From Micromonospora inaquosa (GTDB taxonomy: Bacteria > Actinomycetota > Actinomycetes > Mycobacteriales > Micromonosporaceae), in the NCBI RefSeq assembly GCF_003857055.1, contig NZ_QGSZ01000210.1:1-35157 (forward strand): 35,157 nt of DNA, read 5' to 3'. A model generated the notes under the pieces. The model was not told the DNA's origin and did not search any database. It saw only the letters and a program-made list of their open reading frames with translations. The position numbers were made by a program, and so were the translations under genes. Below are positions 1 through 9,254 of this stretch, in pieces. Numbering within the stretch: position 1 is the first letter of the stretch; every line of letters begins with the position of its first letter.

Positions 1-134
1 CCACAGGCCCGAGCAACAAGGAGCAAGCCGGAACAAGCCGGCGGGCCCACCACGCCCACCACCCCAGCCATCAACACACATCAACGAATGATGATCGACA
101 TCGCCAGCCAAAGATCACGTCGGTGGATTCAGGC
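1..134. other. Left edge, no gene recognised
   Basis: This short stretch runs from the window edge to the left end of the first IS element. It has repetitive C-rich composition and no open frame with a convincing start. It is probably flanking DNA of a sequence interrupted by the IS. Nothing more can be supported. Confidence 0.4.
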
Positions 135-1026
135 TAAGGGACGTCTCGTAACCCCGCTGTCTGTCCGTTGAGGATGATCGGTCAGGATGCCTGGGTGCAG
201 GTGATCACCGCAGCCCACCCTGAGTGGATCTTTCCGTTCACCGGGCTGCAGCCCGCCCAGTTCCGCAAGCTGGTCCGTCTGGTAGCCGAGCGTGGCGGTG
301 ATGCGATCGCTGATGGCCGGCCGGGCCGGCAGTGGGCCTTGGACCTGCCGGATCGGGTGTTGCTGGTGGCGGCGTACTGGCGCACGAACCTGACGATGCG
401 CCAGATCGGGCCGCTGTTCGGGGTGTCGCACTCGGCTGCGCACCGGGTCATTGACGCCCTCGGCCCGCTGCTCGCTCTGGCGCCGGTGCGCCGGCGCCCG
501 GTCGAGCAGATCGCCGTCGTCGACGGCACTCTGATCCCTACCCGCGATCACCGCCTGGCCGCCCGGAGCAAAAACTACCGGTACTCGACGAACCTGCAGG
601 TTGCCATCGACGCCTCCACCCGCCTGGTCGTCGCCGTCGGTGACCCGCAGCCGGGCAACCGCAACGACACGATCGTCTACCGCAGCTCAGGGATCGAGGA
701 GAAGCTGGACGGGCGGCCCGTGATGGCCGACGGCGGCTACCGCGGCAACCCTGAGGTGATCATCCCGTACCGCAAGCCCGCCGACGGCAGTGATCTGCCG
801 GACTGGAAGCAAGCCCTGAACGTCGAACACCGGACCGTTCGAGCAGGGGTCGAACATGCCCTGGCCAGGATGAAGTGCTTCAAGATCCTGCGCGACTACC
901 GCCGCGCCGCCCACACATTGGCCGACGCCGCCTCCGGCATCGCCAACCTCCACAACATCATCCTCGCCGGCTGACCGCCGGACCCGTGCCGGGCAACGCC
1001 TTCACCCAGTTACGAGACGTCCCTTA
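135..1026 (+). mobile_element. Complete IS5-type insertion sequence
   Basis: A perfect 18-bp terminal inverted repeat bounds this element: taagggacgtctcgtaac at 135-152 and its exact complement at 1009-1026. The outer TA on each side may be the duplicated target (TA...TA) rather than part of the repeat, as in some IS5-group elements. The element is about 0.89 kb and holds one intact transposase gene, so it looks recent and possibly active. Confidence 0.85.
168..974 (+). CDS. IS5-type DDE transposase (HARBI1-like)
   Basis: This is the transposase of the surrounding IS, about 268 residues, a normal length for the family. The N-terminal half has a helix-turn-helix region (around MRQIGPLFGVSHSAAHRVI, residues 77-95). 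The DDE nuclease core follows, with VVDGTLIPT carrying the first Asp, ADGGYRGN the second, and GVEHALARMK the Glu. These are typical of the DDE_4 family that moves IS5-group elements by cut and paste. The first possible start is TTG at 168; an ATG at 174 is equally likely, and neither has a clear ribosome binding site. The frame is unbroken. Confidence 0.9.
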   Translation: MRMIGQDAWVQVITAAHPEWIFPFTGLQPAQFRKLVRLVAERGGDAIADGRPGRQWALDLPDRVLLVAAYWRTNLTMRQIGPLFGVSHSAAHRVIDALGPLLALAPVRRRPVEQIAVVDGTLIPTRDHRLAARSKNYRYSTNLQVAIDASTRLVVAVGDPQPGNRNDTIVYRSSGIEEKLDGRPVMADGGYRGNPEVIIPYRKPADGSDLPDWKQALNVEHRTVRAGVEHALARMKCFKILRDYRRAAHTLADAASGIANLHNIILAG

Positions 1027-1311
1027 GGTGGATGGTCAGATCGGTGGTCGTGCGGATCCGTAGCCGGCCGTTGCGGGTGTCGCGCCGACGCAGCAGGCCG
1101 GCGGTCCAATCATGGCGGCCGTTACATTGTCGATCAGCGGGCTCGGCCTACGCCGACTACTTCGCTGAAGCGATCAACGCGCCGGCAGAACGCCTCGCAT
1201 TCACCAGCCGAGCAGCGTCCGAGTCGGCGGCCTGCAGCCGCGAAGTTTTCGAAGGACCGTACGGGTGCCGAACGGCCCTACGGCGCTAGTTTGATCCGGC
1301 TGATCATGTGA
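1027..1311. other. Gap between IS and aquaporin fragment
   Basis: About 285 bp without a supported gene. A minus-strand open frame just right of the IS reads as an unrecognised, Arg-rich peptide tail ending in a stop soon after the IS junction, so the IS may have landed in or beside an older decayed gene. I saw no convincing promoter or terminator. Confidence 0.3.
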
Positions 1312-1794
1312 ATGCGTCCGGATCGACGTGGGCCGGGCGGGACTGTGAGGAGGCGTCTGTCCGTCGCGGTCGCCGAGGCAGTAACCCTTGCGATCATCGT
1401 CTCGGTGATGTGTCGGGTGAAATTTCGTCTGCCCGGGTGGCCATTGGCCTGGATCGTCGGAGGTCTCTTCGGTTTGCAGGGTGCGATCTTGGGGACGCTC
1501 ATGGGTGGGTCGGCCAACCCTGCCCGGCAGTTGGGACCTGCCCTTCTCTCCGGCGAGGTCCACCTGCTCGCGGTTTACTTGATCGCTCCAATAACTGGCG
1601 GGCTCCTCGCCGGGTGGATTGCGGGTCATTTCGAGTACAGGCACCGCCCCCGCGACGTGTACCGCTTCCAGGCGTCACTGGATCATGGCAGCGGAAATAC
1701 GGATCTGATGGCCGACGAGCGTGGTCATGACCCAAATGCCACTCAGCCTGTGAAGCTCTTGCGGCCCGCGCACGAGTTGGCCAGTAGGGCTTGA
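1312..1794 (+). pseudogene. Aquaporin/MIP family protein, C-terminal half only
   Basis: The 160-residue product matches the second half of major intrinsic proteins, the water or glycerol channels of the cytoplasmic membrane. It shows a membrane helix (about residues 15-32) and a second helix leading into the second NPA signature, GGSANPARQLGPAL (residues 65-78). A third helix LLAVYLIAPITGGLLAGWI precedes a hydrophilic tail of about 55 residues. A full aquaporin has six helices and two NPA motifs; the first three helices and first NPA box are absent upstream. It therefore cannot make a normal monomeric pore and is called a remnant. ATG at 1312 and GTG at 1345 are possible starts. An alternative is a half-size MIP that assembles as a dimer, but I know no precedent that would favour this. 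Confidence 0.65.
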
Positions 1795-1848
1795 CCTGTA
1801 CCGTCCGGGCATCGAGGTCGATGCACCGCAACACCGGACGAGCCCTTT

Positions 1849-2313
1849 CTATGGAAGGTCTCGTGAGCGGGTTGCGACGTCTGCGTCGGAGCAGAATCCT
1901 GTTCTCCGTTGTTTGAGGCACATCAGGCCGAGCAGCGATCCGTCTGCGGCGACTACGGCCATGCGTCGGATTCCCCGACTGATCATCAGGCCGTGCACGA
2001 CAGCGGTCGGAGTGTCCGGTGACACCGTACGGTCCATGAGCGTCGACCAGGTCAGTGCGGGACCGAAGGTTCCCCGTGGCGGGAGGTCGGTTCGCGTCAA
2101 GGTCCCGGCAAGCCTCCTGCCCTCGGTCAACAGCACCAGGTGCACATGGTCGTTATCCAAGGCTGCCCGCGCTTGCCTGATCGAGGCATCGGCAGGAAGT
2201 GTCTTCGGATGCCGGAGCATGACGTCACGGACCGTCGTCTCGGTCTCGGTGGTGATCTCGTGAAAGTCAACGCCGTGTTCGCCGGCATCTGGCAGGCGCG
2301 TCTGGGGATTCAT
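1849..2313 (-). CDS. Two-CBS-domain protein, last gene of the nar operon
   Basis: This is a soluble protein of about 154 residues. Two CBS motifs follow a short tail: TTVRDVMLRHPKTLPADA...LAGTLTRTDL, then LMDRTVSPDTPTAVVHGLM...GLMCLK. CBS pairs bind adenine nucleotides and act as energy or redox sensors. The ATG at 2313-2311 was chosen because it overlaps the narI stop as ATGA, the same coupling used at narH/narJ and narJ/narI; a longer frame upstream would overlap narI by 135 bp. No extra catalytic domain is seen, so it is probably a free regulatory module of nitrate respiration. The C-terminal tail is short and unremarkable. Confidence 0.8.
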   Translation of the reverse strand: MNPQTRLPDAGEHGVDFHEITTETETTVRDVMLRHPKTLPADASIRQARAALDNDHVHLVLLTEGRRLAGTLTRTDLPPRGTFGPALTWSTLMDRTVSPDTPTAVVHGLMISRGIRRMAVVAADGSLLGLMCLKQRRTGFCSDADVATRSRDLP

Positions 2314-3038
2314 TGGGAGATGCGGTCCCAGCCGCGCCGCGGTTGGTGGCTGCCCAGTTGTTCGTCGCGGGTGCGGTAGACAATGTAGGGGCGGGTCAGG
2401 TAGCCGACGGGTGCGCTGAACACGTGTACGAGTCGGGTGAACGGCCACAGTGCGAAGAGGCCGAAGGCGGCCAGTGCGTGCAGCTGGAAGCCGAGCGGTG
2501 CGCTCGCCATCAAGCTGGCGTCCGGCTGGAAGGCCAGGAACGAGCGGTACCAGACCGAGACGCCCTCACGGTAGTTGTACTCACCACCGATGGTCATGAT
2601 CGAGCCGGCGATCGTGTTCCACATACCGAGCACGATCACGACGGCGAGGAACGCATACATCACTTTGTCCATACGGGTGGTCGCGGAGAAGACGGGACCG
2701 ACCGTGCGGCGGCGGTAGATCAGGATCACCATGCCGGCCAGCGCGGCGGCGCCGGCGAGCAGACCGCCCGTGACGGCCACCACGTGGTAGCTGTGTTCGC
2801 TGATCCTGACGGCGTCCGTCCACGACTGCGGTACGAGGAGCCCGATGATGTGGCCGCCGACGACTCCGAGCATCCCGAAGTGGAACAGCGGGCTCCCGAT
2901 GCGCAGCAGCCGGTTCTCGTAGAGCTGGCTCGATCGGGTGGTCCACCCGAACTTGTCGTAGTGGTAGCGCCACAGGTGCCCGACGACGAAGGTCGTCAGG
3001 CAGATGTAGGGCACCACGACGAAGAGGAACTCGTTCAT
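2310..3038 (-). CDS. narI: Respiratory nitrate reductase gamma subunit (cytochrome b)
   Basis: NarI anchors the NarGHI complex in the membrane, takes electrons from menaquinol and passes them through two b hemes to NarH. The 242-residue protein has five hydrophobic segments starting at residue 3. Histidines at 53, 63, 187 and 205 fit the heme ligands of the family (His56, 66, 187 and 205 in E. coli). The sequence GSPLFHFGMLGVVGGHIIGL is characteristic. The start ATG (3038-3036) overlaps the narJ stop as ATGA, and its own stop overlaps the next ATG in the same way, so translation is coupled on both sides. Length is normal. Confidence 0.97.
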   Translation of the reverse strand: MNEFLFVVVPYICLTTFVVGHLWRYHYDKFGWTTRSSQLYENRLLRIGSPLFHFGMLGVVGGHIIGLLVPQSWTDAVRISEHSYHVVAVTGGLLAGAAALAGMVILIYRRRTVGPVFSATTRMDKVMYAFLAVVIVLGMWNTIAGSIMTIGGEYNYREGVSVWYRSFLAFQPDASLMASAPLGFQLHALAAFGLFALWPFTRLVHVFSAPVGYLTRPYIVYRTRDEQLGSHQPRRGWDRISQ

Positions 3039-3730
3039 CGGCGTGCTCCTGGGAAGGACGGCATGGACAAGAGGATCGGTTTCGGTGCGGCGCCGGCGCT
3101 GAACTGCGGGGCGGCGAACGGCGCCAGCCCCACTTCCTCCTCCGGGGGGCCTTCGGCGGCGAGACGGCGTACGGCGTCCCGCTCGTCGCCGCGCAGGGCA
3201 GGCAGGGTCGCGGTGACCGCGTCAATGAGGGCCGCCCAAGGGGAGGACAGGTCGGCGAGCGACAGGCGCAGCAGCTCGAGCCCCGCTCGGTGATCGAGGA
3301 TCAGGCCCCGACCCAGATGCTGGTCCACTGTTGCCGCGAACTCGAGCACCACGCAGAGGTGATCGGGTAGCTCCGAGTCGGCGAGCTCGTAGCCGGCGCT
3401 GAGGTAGGTCTGTTTGAACCGCAGCAGCGCCATTCCTCGCTTGCGGGTGTCGCCGTGGGCGAAGTAGGTCAGGAACAGGTTGCACCGGCGACGGTTGTCG
3501 AACGTCTCGACGTAATCGGCTTGCAGCTGGGGCAGGGGCGTCCGCTCCAGGTGGTCGGCGAATCCGCGGATCGAGTCCCCGATGGCCACCGGCAAGTGCT
3601 GAGAGGCACCCCGGATCACGTCCAGGCGCGCCAGCATCTCGGAGTCGGGGTAGTCGAGCAGCAGTGACACCGACTGCCAGACGATTGTCAGCTCGTGCGG
3701 GGCGAGGCCGGCGTTCGGTCGACGGCTCAT
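3035..3730 (-). CDS. narJ: Nitrate reductase assembly chaperone (delta subunit)
   Basis: NarJ is a cytoplasmic chaperone that binds apo-NarG for molybdenum cofactor insertion and membrane attachment; it is not part of the mature enzyme. The product is about 231 residues, starting MSRRPNAGLAPHELTIVWQ, with the typical N-terminal part SLLLDYPDSEMLARLDVI. The core ADYVETFDNRRRCNLFLTYF and the HGDTRKRGMALL segment are diagnostic. A much longer upstream open frame exists, but the ATG at 3730 overlaps the narH stop as ATGA and gives the usual family length, so it was chosen. The stop overlaps narI. Confidence 0.96.
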   Translation of the reverse strand: MSRRPNAGLAPHELTIVWQSVSLLLDYPDSEMLARLDVIRGASQHLPVAIGDSIRGFADHLERTPLPQLQADYVETFDNRRRCNLFLTYFAHGDTRKRGMALLRFKQTYLSAGYELADSELPDHLCVVLEFAATVDQHLGRGLILDHRAGLELLRLSLADLSSPWAALIDAVTATLPALRGDERDAVRRLAAEGPPEEEVGLAPFAAPQFSAGAAPKPILLSMPSFPGARR

Positions 3731-5376
3731 GAGTCTTTCTTTCTCGGCGGGAAGAGTCCGGCCGGTGAGCCCTTGCCGTCCCAGTTCAGCAGGTTGACGC
3801 GCGCGCCCTTGTCGGCGGGCGAAGCGAGCGTGTCGGCTGTCTGACGGTCCTGGAGCATCTGGAAGTTCTCGACGGCGATCGGTGTCGGCACGCCGGAGCC
3901 CTCGCCGAAGAGGTCCTGCTGCCCGCCGCCGTACGCGGAGACCGAGCACTCGGTCGCCAGTTCTTCCAGGGAGTGCGCCTGCTCGGCGTGCGCCGGCGGG
4001 ATGACGTAGCGCTCGTCGTACTTGGCGATCGCGAGGAGCCGGTACATGTCGTACATTTGCTCTTCGCTCATGCCGACCGCGGCCGGGATGGTGCCGTCCG
4101 GGTCGCGGCCCATGTTGATGTCACGCATGTAGCAGCGCATCGCGGCCAGCTTCTTGAGGACGGCGTCGACCGGTCCGACATCGCCCGCGGTGAAGAGTTC
4201 GGCGAGGTATTCGATGGGAATGCGCAGGGCGTCGATGGCCGCGAACAGGTTGCCCTTATCCTCGGCGTCCTCGCCGGTCTCTTGTACGACGTCGACCACG
4301 GGTGACAGCGGTGGGATGTACCAGACCATCGGCATCGTGCGGTATTCCGGGTGCAGCGGCAGCGCCACCTTATAGGTGTTGATCAGGGCGTAGATCGGGG
4401 AGCGCTGCGCGGCCTCGATCCAGTCGCGGGCGATTCCCGCCTTCTCCGCCTCCCGCATGACATCAGGGTCGAACGGGTCCAGGAAGACCTCACGCTGCGC
4501 CTCGTAGAGTCCGTGGTCGTCCTCGGTCGACGCCGCCTCGAGGACCTTGTCGGCGTCGTAGAGCATCAGGCCGATGTAGCGCAGCCGTCCGACGCACGTC
4601 TCGGAGCAGACGGTCGGCAGGCCGACCTCGATCCGCGGGAAGCAGAACGTGCACTTCTCCGCCTTGCCGGTTTTGTGGTTGAAGTAAACCTTCTTGTACG
4701 GGCAGCCTGACACGCACATCCGCCAGCCTCGGCACTTGTCCTGGTCGACCAGGACGATGCCGTCCTCCGCTCGCTTGTAGATCGCGCCGCTGGGGCACGA
4801 CGCCGCGCACGACGGGTTCAGGCAGTGCTCGCAGATCCGCGGCAGGTAGAACATGAATGTCTGCTCGAACTCGAACTTCACCTTGTCGCTGATCTTTTGC
4901 AGCATCGGGTCACGGTGTGCGGTCGCGGTGGACCCGCCGAGGTCGTCGTCCCAGTTGGCCGACCACTCGATCTTCATGTCGTTGCCGGAGATCAGCGACT
5001 TCGGGCGAGCGACCGGGGTGTGCTCCTGAGCGGGGGCGTCGGTGAGTGTGGAGTAGTCGTAGGTCCAGGGTTCGTAGTACTCCCCGATCGAGGGGAGCTT
5101 GGGGTTGGAGAAGATGGTGAGGAGCTTCTTGAACCGCCCGCCGCCCTTGAGCACCAGTCTGCCGCGCTTGTTGCGCTCCCAGCCGCCCTTCCACTTCTCC
5201 TGATCCTCATACGTCCGGGGGTAGCCGAGGCCGGGGCGGGTCTCCACGTTGTTGAACCAGATGTACTCGGTGCCGGTGCGGTTGGTCCACGCCTGTTTGC
5301 AGGTCACCGAGCAGGTGTGGCAACCGATGCACTTGTCGAGGTTCATCACCATCGCCATCTGGGCCATGACGCGCAT
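3727..5376 (-). CDS. narH: Respiratory nitrate reductase beta subunit (iron-sulfur)
   Basis: NarH carries four iron-sulfur clusters that move electrons from NarI to NarG at the cytoplasmic face of the membrane. The 549-residue product has the first cluster motif CIGCHTCSVTCKQAW (Cys16, 19, 22, 26). Next come CEHCLNPSCAASCPSGAI and CRGWRMCVSGCPYKK, where Trp replaces a Cys as expected for the [3Fe-4S] site. KCTFCFPRIEVGLP and further cysteines complete the set. ATG at 5376 lies one base after the narG stop; an internal ATG at 5367 is the only close alternative. Homology is clear along the full length, and the end overlaps narJ. Confidence 0.97.
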   Translation of the reverse strand: MRVMAQMAMVMNLDKCIGCHTCSVTCKQAWTNRTGTEYIWFNNVETRPGLGYPRTYEDQEKWKGGWERNKRGRLVLKGGGRFKKLLTIFSNPKLPSIGEYYEPWTYDYSTLTDAPAQEHTPVARPKSLISGNDMKIEWSANWDDDLGGSTATAHRDPMLQKISDKVKFEFEQTFMFYLPRICEHCLNPSCAASCPSGAIYKRAEDGIVLVDQDKCRGWRMCVSGCPYKKVYFNHKTGKAEKCTFCFPRIEVGLPTVCSETCVGRLRYIGLMLYDADKVLEAASTEDDHGLYEAQREVFLDPFDPDVMREAEKAGIARDWIEAAQRSPIYALINTYKVALPLHPEYRTMPMVWYIPPLSPVVDVVQETGEDAEDKGNLFAAIDALRIPIEYLAELFTAGDVGPVDAVLKKLAAMRCYMRDINMGRDPDGTIPAAVGMSEEQMYDMYRLLAIAKYDERYVIPPAHAEQAHSLEELATECSVSAYGGGQQDLFGEGSGVPTPIAVENFQMLQDRQTADTLASPADKGARVNLLNWDGKGSPAGLFPPRKKDS

Positions 5377-5377
5377 G

Positions 5378-8300
5378 TCAGTACTCCACGTTCTGTGAGC
5401 GCTTGCGGATGACCGTGACCTCGTCGCGTTGGTTGCCGGTCGGCCCGAGATAGTTGAACGCAAACGTGAGCTGGGCGTAGCCGCCGATGATGTGGGACGG
5501 CTTCACCAGGATCCGGGTCAGGGAGTTGTGGATGCCGCCCCGTTTGCCGGAGGTCTCGGCGATCGGCACGTCGATCAGCCGGTCCTGTGCGTGGTACATG
5601 TACACCGTGCCCTCGGGCATCCGGTGCGACACGATCGCCCGGGCGACCACCACCCCGTTGCGGTTGACCGCTTCGATCCAGTCGTTGTCCTGGATGCCGA
5701 CCTTGGCCGCGTCCCGGTCGCTGATCCAGATGTTCTGGCCTCCGCGCGAGAGTGACAGCATGAACAGGTTGTCCTGATACTCCGAGTGGATGGACCACTT
5801 GTTGTGCGGGGTCAGATACCGCACCGTGAGCCCTTCGACCTCGCCGGCTCCCGTCCCGTCGGAGACGTTCCCCAGCGACGGTTCCGCGAACAATGCCGCC
5901 ATGTTGAGCGGTGGGCGGTAGACGGGCAGGCCCTCGCCGAGCTCGGTCATCCAGTCGTGATCCAGGTAGAAATGCATCCGGCCGGTCAAGGTGTGCCAGG
6001 GCTTCCTGCGTTCCACGTTGATGGTGAACGGCGAGTACCGTCGCCCGCCCGTCTCGGAGCCCGACCACTCCGGTGAGGTGATCACCGGCACCGGTGGCCC
6101 CTGGGTGTCGGCAAAGGTGATCTGCTTGCCTTCGTGCTCCTCGGCGAGGTCGGCCAGCCGGACACCGGTGCGCTTCTCGAGCGTTTTGAACCCCTGAGTA
6201 GCCAGATGCCCGTTGGTGGTCCCGGACATGGCCAGGATTGCCTCGCAGACGTTGACGTCCTTCTTCAGCGACGGCCGGCCGTCGGCCACGCCGCCGCGAA
6301 CGGCGCCGTTCTTGCGTCGCAGGTAATCGACCTCCTTGCCTAGCTCGAATGTGACGCCCTTGGTGGTCGCACCGAGGGTGTCGACCAGAGGGCCGAGCGC
6401 GTTCATCTTCTCGGCGATCGCGCCGTAGTCACGTTCGACCTCGACGAGCTTGGGCATGGTGACGCCGGGGATCGGTTCGCACTCGCCCATTTTCCAGTCA
6501 CGCACGACGCCGTGCGGGTTTGCCATCGCGTCCGCCGTGTCGTGGGTGAGTGGGACTGCGACGACGTCCTTGCGCACGCCGAGGTGGGTCGCGGCGAGCT
6601 CGCTGAACTTCGCTGCGATGCTCTGCCAGGCGTCCCAGTCGGTCCGCGTCTGCCACGGGGGCGCGATCGCCGGGTTGAAGGAGTGCACGAAGGGGTGCAT
6701 GTCGGTGGTGTTGAGGTCGTGCTTCTCGTACCAGGTTGCCGCCGGGAGAACGACGTCGGAAAAGATCGTGGTGCTGGTCTGCCGGAAGTCGATCGTCAGA
6801 AGCAGGTCGAGCTTGCCCTCGGGAGCCTGGTCACGCCAGGTCACCTCGGCCGGGCGGCGGTCCTCCGGCGTCTCGGTCGCGCGAACCGACGAGTCGGTGC
6901 CGAGCAGGTGCTTGAGGAAGTACTCGTTGCCCTTTCCCGACGAGCCGAGCAGGTTGGCCCGCCAGATCGACAGGATGCGCGGATAGTTCTGTGGTGCGTC
7001 CGGGTCCTCACCGGCGAAGTCGAGCTCGCCGGACTTGAGCTGCTCCACGACGTACGCGCCGACCGGTTGACCGGCGGCGGCCGCATCGTCGGCGAGGTCG
7101 AGCGGGTTGCGGTCGAACGTGGGGTATGACGGCATCCAGCCCATCCGCGCGCTCTGGGCGATCACATCGGCCGTGGACTTGCCGGCCAGCTGGCCTTTGC
7201 CGGTGGTGGCGGCAAGGGTGTCGGCGCCGAACTGGTCGTACCGGAACTGGTTGGTGTGCAGGTACCAGAAAGCCGTCTGGATCATGTTGCGGGGCGGGCG
7301 GCTCCAGTCGAGGGCATTGGCAATCTGTGTGTAGCCCGTGATCGGGCGGACCTTCTCCTGCCCGACGTAGTGCGCCCAGCCGCCGCCGTTGACGCCCTGA
7401 CATCCGGTGAGGTTGGTCAGAGTCAGAAACGCGCGGTAGATCGTGTCGGAGTGGAACCAGTGGTTCGTGCCGGCCCCCATGACGATCATCGATCGGCCCC
7501 GTGACTCCTCGGCGTTCGCGGCGAACTCCCGTCCGACCCGGGCAGCGGTAGCGGCCGGGACACCGGTGATCGCCTCCTGCCAGGCGGGGGTGTACGGCGC
7601 GTCCGCGTCGTCGTAGCCGCGGGCCCATTGCCCCGGCAGTCCGTCACGGCCGACGCCGTACTGGGCGAGCAGCAGGTCAAAGACCGTCGTGACGAGGTGC
7701 CCGTCGACCCGGCGGACCGGGACGCCGCGGGGCAGGTCGGCGGCCGCTCCGTCCGCGGTGTCGAAGCGGGGCATCCGCACCAGGACGGTCTCCTCGGCTC
7801 CTTCAAGCAGGGAGAGCAGCGGGTCGACGTCACCGAGTTCGAGATTCCACCGGCCGACACCGGCGTCACCGAACCGGTGACCGAGCGAACCGTTCGGGAC
7901 GACCGGCTCACCGGTGCGCGCGTCGATGAGAACGGTCTTGAAGGCGGCGTTCTCCTGCGCCGCGCCGGTCAAGGACAGATCGGCGGCCGTCAAGAACTTG
8001 CCCGCGGTGAACGCGCCATCACCAGCGTCCTCGAGCTTCACCAGGTACGGCAGGTCGGTGTAGGTCTTCACGTACTCGGTGAAATATGGCGTCTGCCGGT
8101 CGACGAAGAACTCCTTGAGCACGACATGGCCCATCGCCATGGCCAACGCGCCGTCGGTCCCCGGTTTGGCGTGCAGCCACTCGTCGGCGAACTTCACATT
8201 GTCGGCGTAGTCGGGAGCGACCGCGATCACCTTCTGGCCGCGGTAGCGGGCCTCGGTCATCCAGTGCGCGTCGGGGGTGCGGGTGACCGGCAGGTTGGAG

Positions 8301-9139
8301 CCCCACATGATCAAGTAGCCGGCGTTCCACCAATCACCCGACTCGGGAACGTCGGTCTGGTCGCCGAAGACCTGCGGCGAGGCGACGGGGAGGTCGGCGT
8401 ACCAGTCGTAGAAGCTCAGCATCGAGCCACCGACCAAGTTCATGAAGCGGGCCCCCGACGCGTGGGAGACCATCGACATCGCCGGGATGGGCGAGAAGCC
8501 GGCCACCCGGTCGGGCCCGTACTTCTTGATCGTGTGCACGTGCGCGGCGGCGACGATCTCGCAGGCCTCGTCCCAGGTGGCACGCACGAGGCCGCCTTTG
8601 CCGCGGGCGGCCTTGTAGGCCTTCGCCCGCCGCGGATTCTCGACGATGTGCTCCCATGCGCGCACCGGATCACCGTCGTGCTGCTTCTTGGCCTCGCGGA
8701 ACATCTGGAGCAGGACGCCGCGGACATAGGGGTAGCGGACCCGGGTCGGCGAGTAGGTGTACCAGGAGAACGCCGCCCCGCGTGGGCAGCCGCGGGGCTC
8801 GTACTCCGGGGAGTCCGGACCGACCGACGGGTAGTCGGTCTGCTGGGTCTCCCAGGTGATGATGCCGTCCTTGACGTAGACCTTCCACGAGCAGGACCCG
8901 GTGCAGTTCACCCCGTGCGTCGAGCGGACCACCTTGTCGTGGCTCCACCGGTCCCGGTAGAAGTCGTCGGCCTGCCGGCCCCCTCGCTTCGTGAGGGTCC
9001 GCAGGTCCTCGGACACCGTTCCCTTGGTGAAGTAGCGACGGGTGCGTACCAGGGCCTCGCCCAGCGGGCCGTCCAAACCCGGCTGATCAGGGTGCCCCGG
9101 CCTGCCGGTGTTGTGGCGGGGGTGCTGATCGGGCGTCAT
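5378..9139 (-). CDS. narG: Respiratory nitrate reductase alpha subunit (molybdoenzyme)
   Basis: NarG reduces nitrate to nitrite on a bis-MGD molybdenum cofactor. The product is about 1253 residues. The FS0 cluster ligands are visible as STHGVNCTGSC with a downstream Cys (His75, Cys79, Cys83, Cys118). The molybdenum Asp is in SFYDWYADLP (Asp245). PQVFGDQTDVPES, MWGSNLPVTRTPDAHW and the C-terminal MYHAQDRL/YAQLTFAFNY blocks are typical. The start ATG at 9139 follows a GAGGAGG site by 11 bases; an in-frame start at 9193 is open but less likely. No Tat-type secretion signal is apparent, consistent with the cytoplasmic-facing enzyme. Reading is unbroken and all ligands are present. Confidence 0.97.
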   Translation of the reverse strand: MTPDQHPRHNTGRPGHPDQPGLDGPLGEALVRTRRYFTKGTVSEDLRTLTKRGGRQADDFYRDRWSHDKVVRSTHGVNCTGSCSWKVYVKDGIITWETQQTDYPSVGPDSPEYEPRGCPRGAAFSWYTYSPTRVRYPYVRGVLLQMFREAKKQHDGDPVRAWEHIVENPRRAKAYKAARGKGGLVRATWDEACEIVAAAHVHTIKKYGPDRVAGFSPIPAMSMVSHASGARFMNLVGGSMLSFYDWYADLPVASPQVFGDQTDVPESGDWWNAGYLIMWGSNLPVTRTPDAHWMTEARYRGQKVIAVAPDYADNVKFADEWLHAKPGTDGALAMAMGHVVLKEFFVDRQTPYFTEYVKTYTDLPYLVKLEDAGDGAFTAGKFLTAADLSLTGAAQENAAFKTVLIDARTGEPVVPNGSLGHRFGDAGVGRWNLELGDVDPLLSLLEGAEETVLVRMPRFDTADGAAADLPRGVPVRRVDGHLVTTVFDLLLAQYGVGRDGLPGQWARGYDDADAPYTPAWQEAITGVPAATAARVGREFAANAEESRGRSMIVMGAGTNHWFHSDTIYRAFLTLTNLTGCQGVNGGGWAHYVGQEKVRPITGYTQIANALDWSRPPRNMIQTAFWYLHTNQFRYDQFGADTLAATTGKGQLAGKSTADVIAQSARMGWMPSYPTFDRNPLDLADDAAAAGQPVGAYVVEQLKSGELDFAGEDPDAPQNYPRILSIWRANLLGSSGKGNEYFLKHLLGTDSSVRATETPEDRRPAEVTWRDQAPEGKLDLLLTIDFRQTSTTIFSDVVLPAATWYEKHDLNTTDMHPFVHSFNPAIAPPWQTRTDWDAWQSIAAKFSELAATHLGVRKDVVAVPLTHDTADAMANPHGVVRDWKMGECEPIPGVTMPKLVEVERDYGAIAEKMNALGPLVDTLGATTKGVTFELGKEVDYLRRKNGAVRGGVADGRPSLKKDVNVCEAILAMSGTTNGHLATQGFKTLEKRTGVRLADLAEEHEGKQITFADTQGPPVPVITSPEWSGSETGGRRYSPFTINVERRKPWHTLTGRMHFYLDHDWMTELGEGLPVYRPPLNMAALFAEPSLGNVSDGTGAGEVEGLTVRYLTPHNKWSIHSEYQDNLFMLSLSRGGQNIWISDRDAAKVGIQDNDWIEAVNRNGVVVARAIVSHRMPEGTVYMYHAQDRLIDVPIAETSGKRGGIHNSLTRILVKPSHIIGGYAQLTFAFNYLGPTGNQRDEVTVIRKRSQNVEY

Positions 9140-9254
9140 GAGATGAACATCCTCCTCGTCGCGCCGATGCGCGGTTCGGTGTACGACGGTCATGGTCAGT
9201 AGCAGGATCGAGGCCGTGATCGCCGACGGCAGCCACAGCCCGTTGACATATGCC

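Noticed and set aside
1809..1824. gcatcgaggtcgatgc palindrome after the CBS gene as operon terminator
   Set aside because: Stem is short with a two-base loop and no T-run; too weak to call.
3728..3949. Long N-terminal extension of narJ
   Set aside because: It overlaps narH by over 200 bp, is Arg-rich and unlike NarJ; the ATGA overlap gives a better start.
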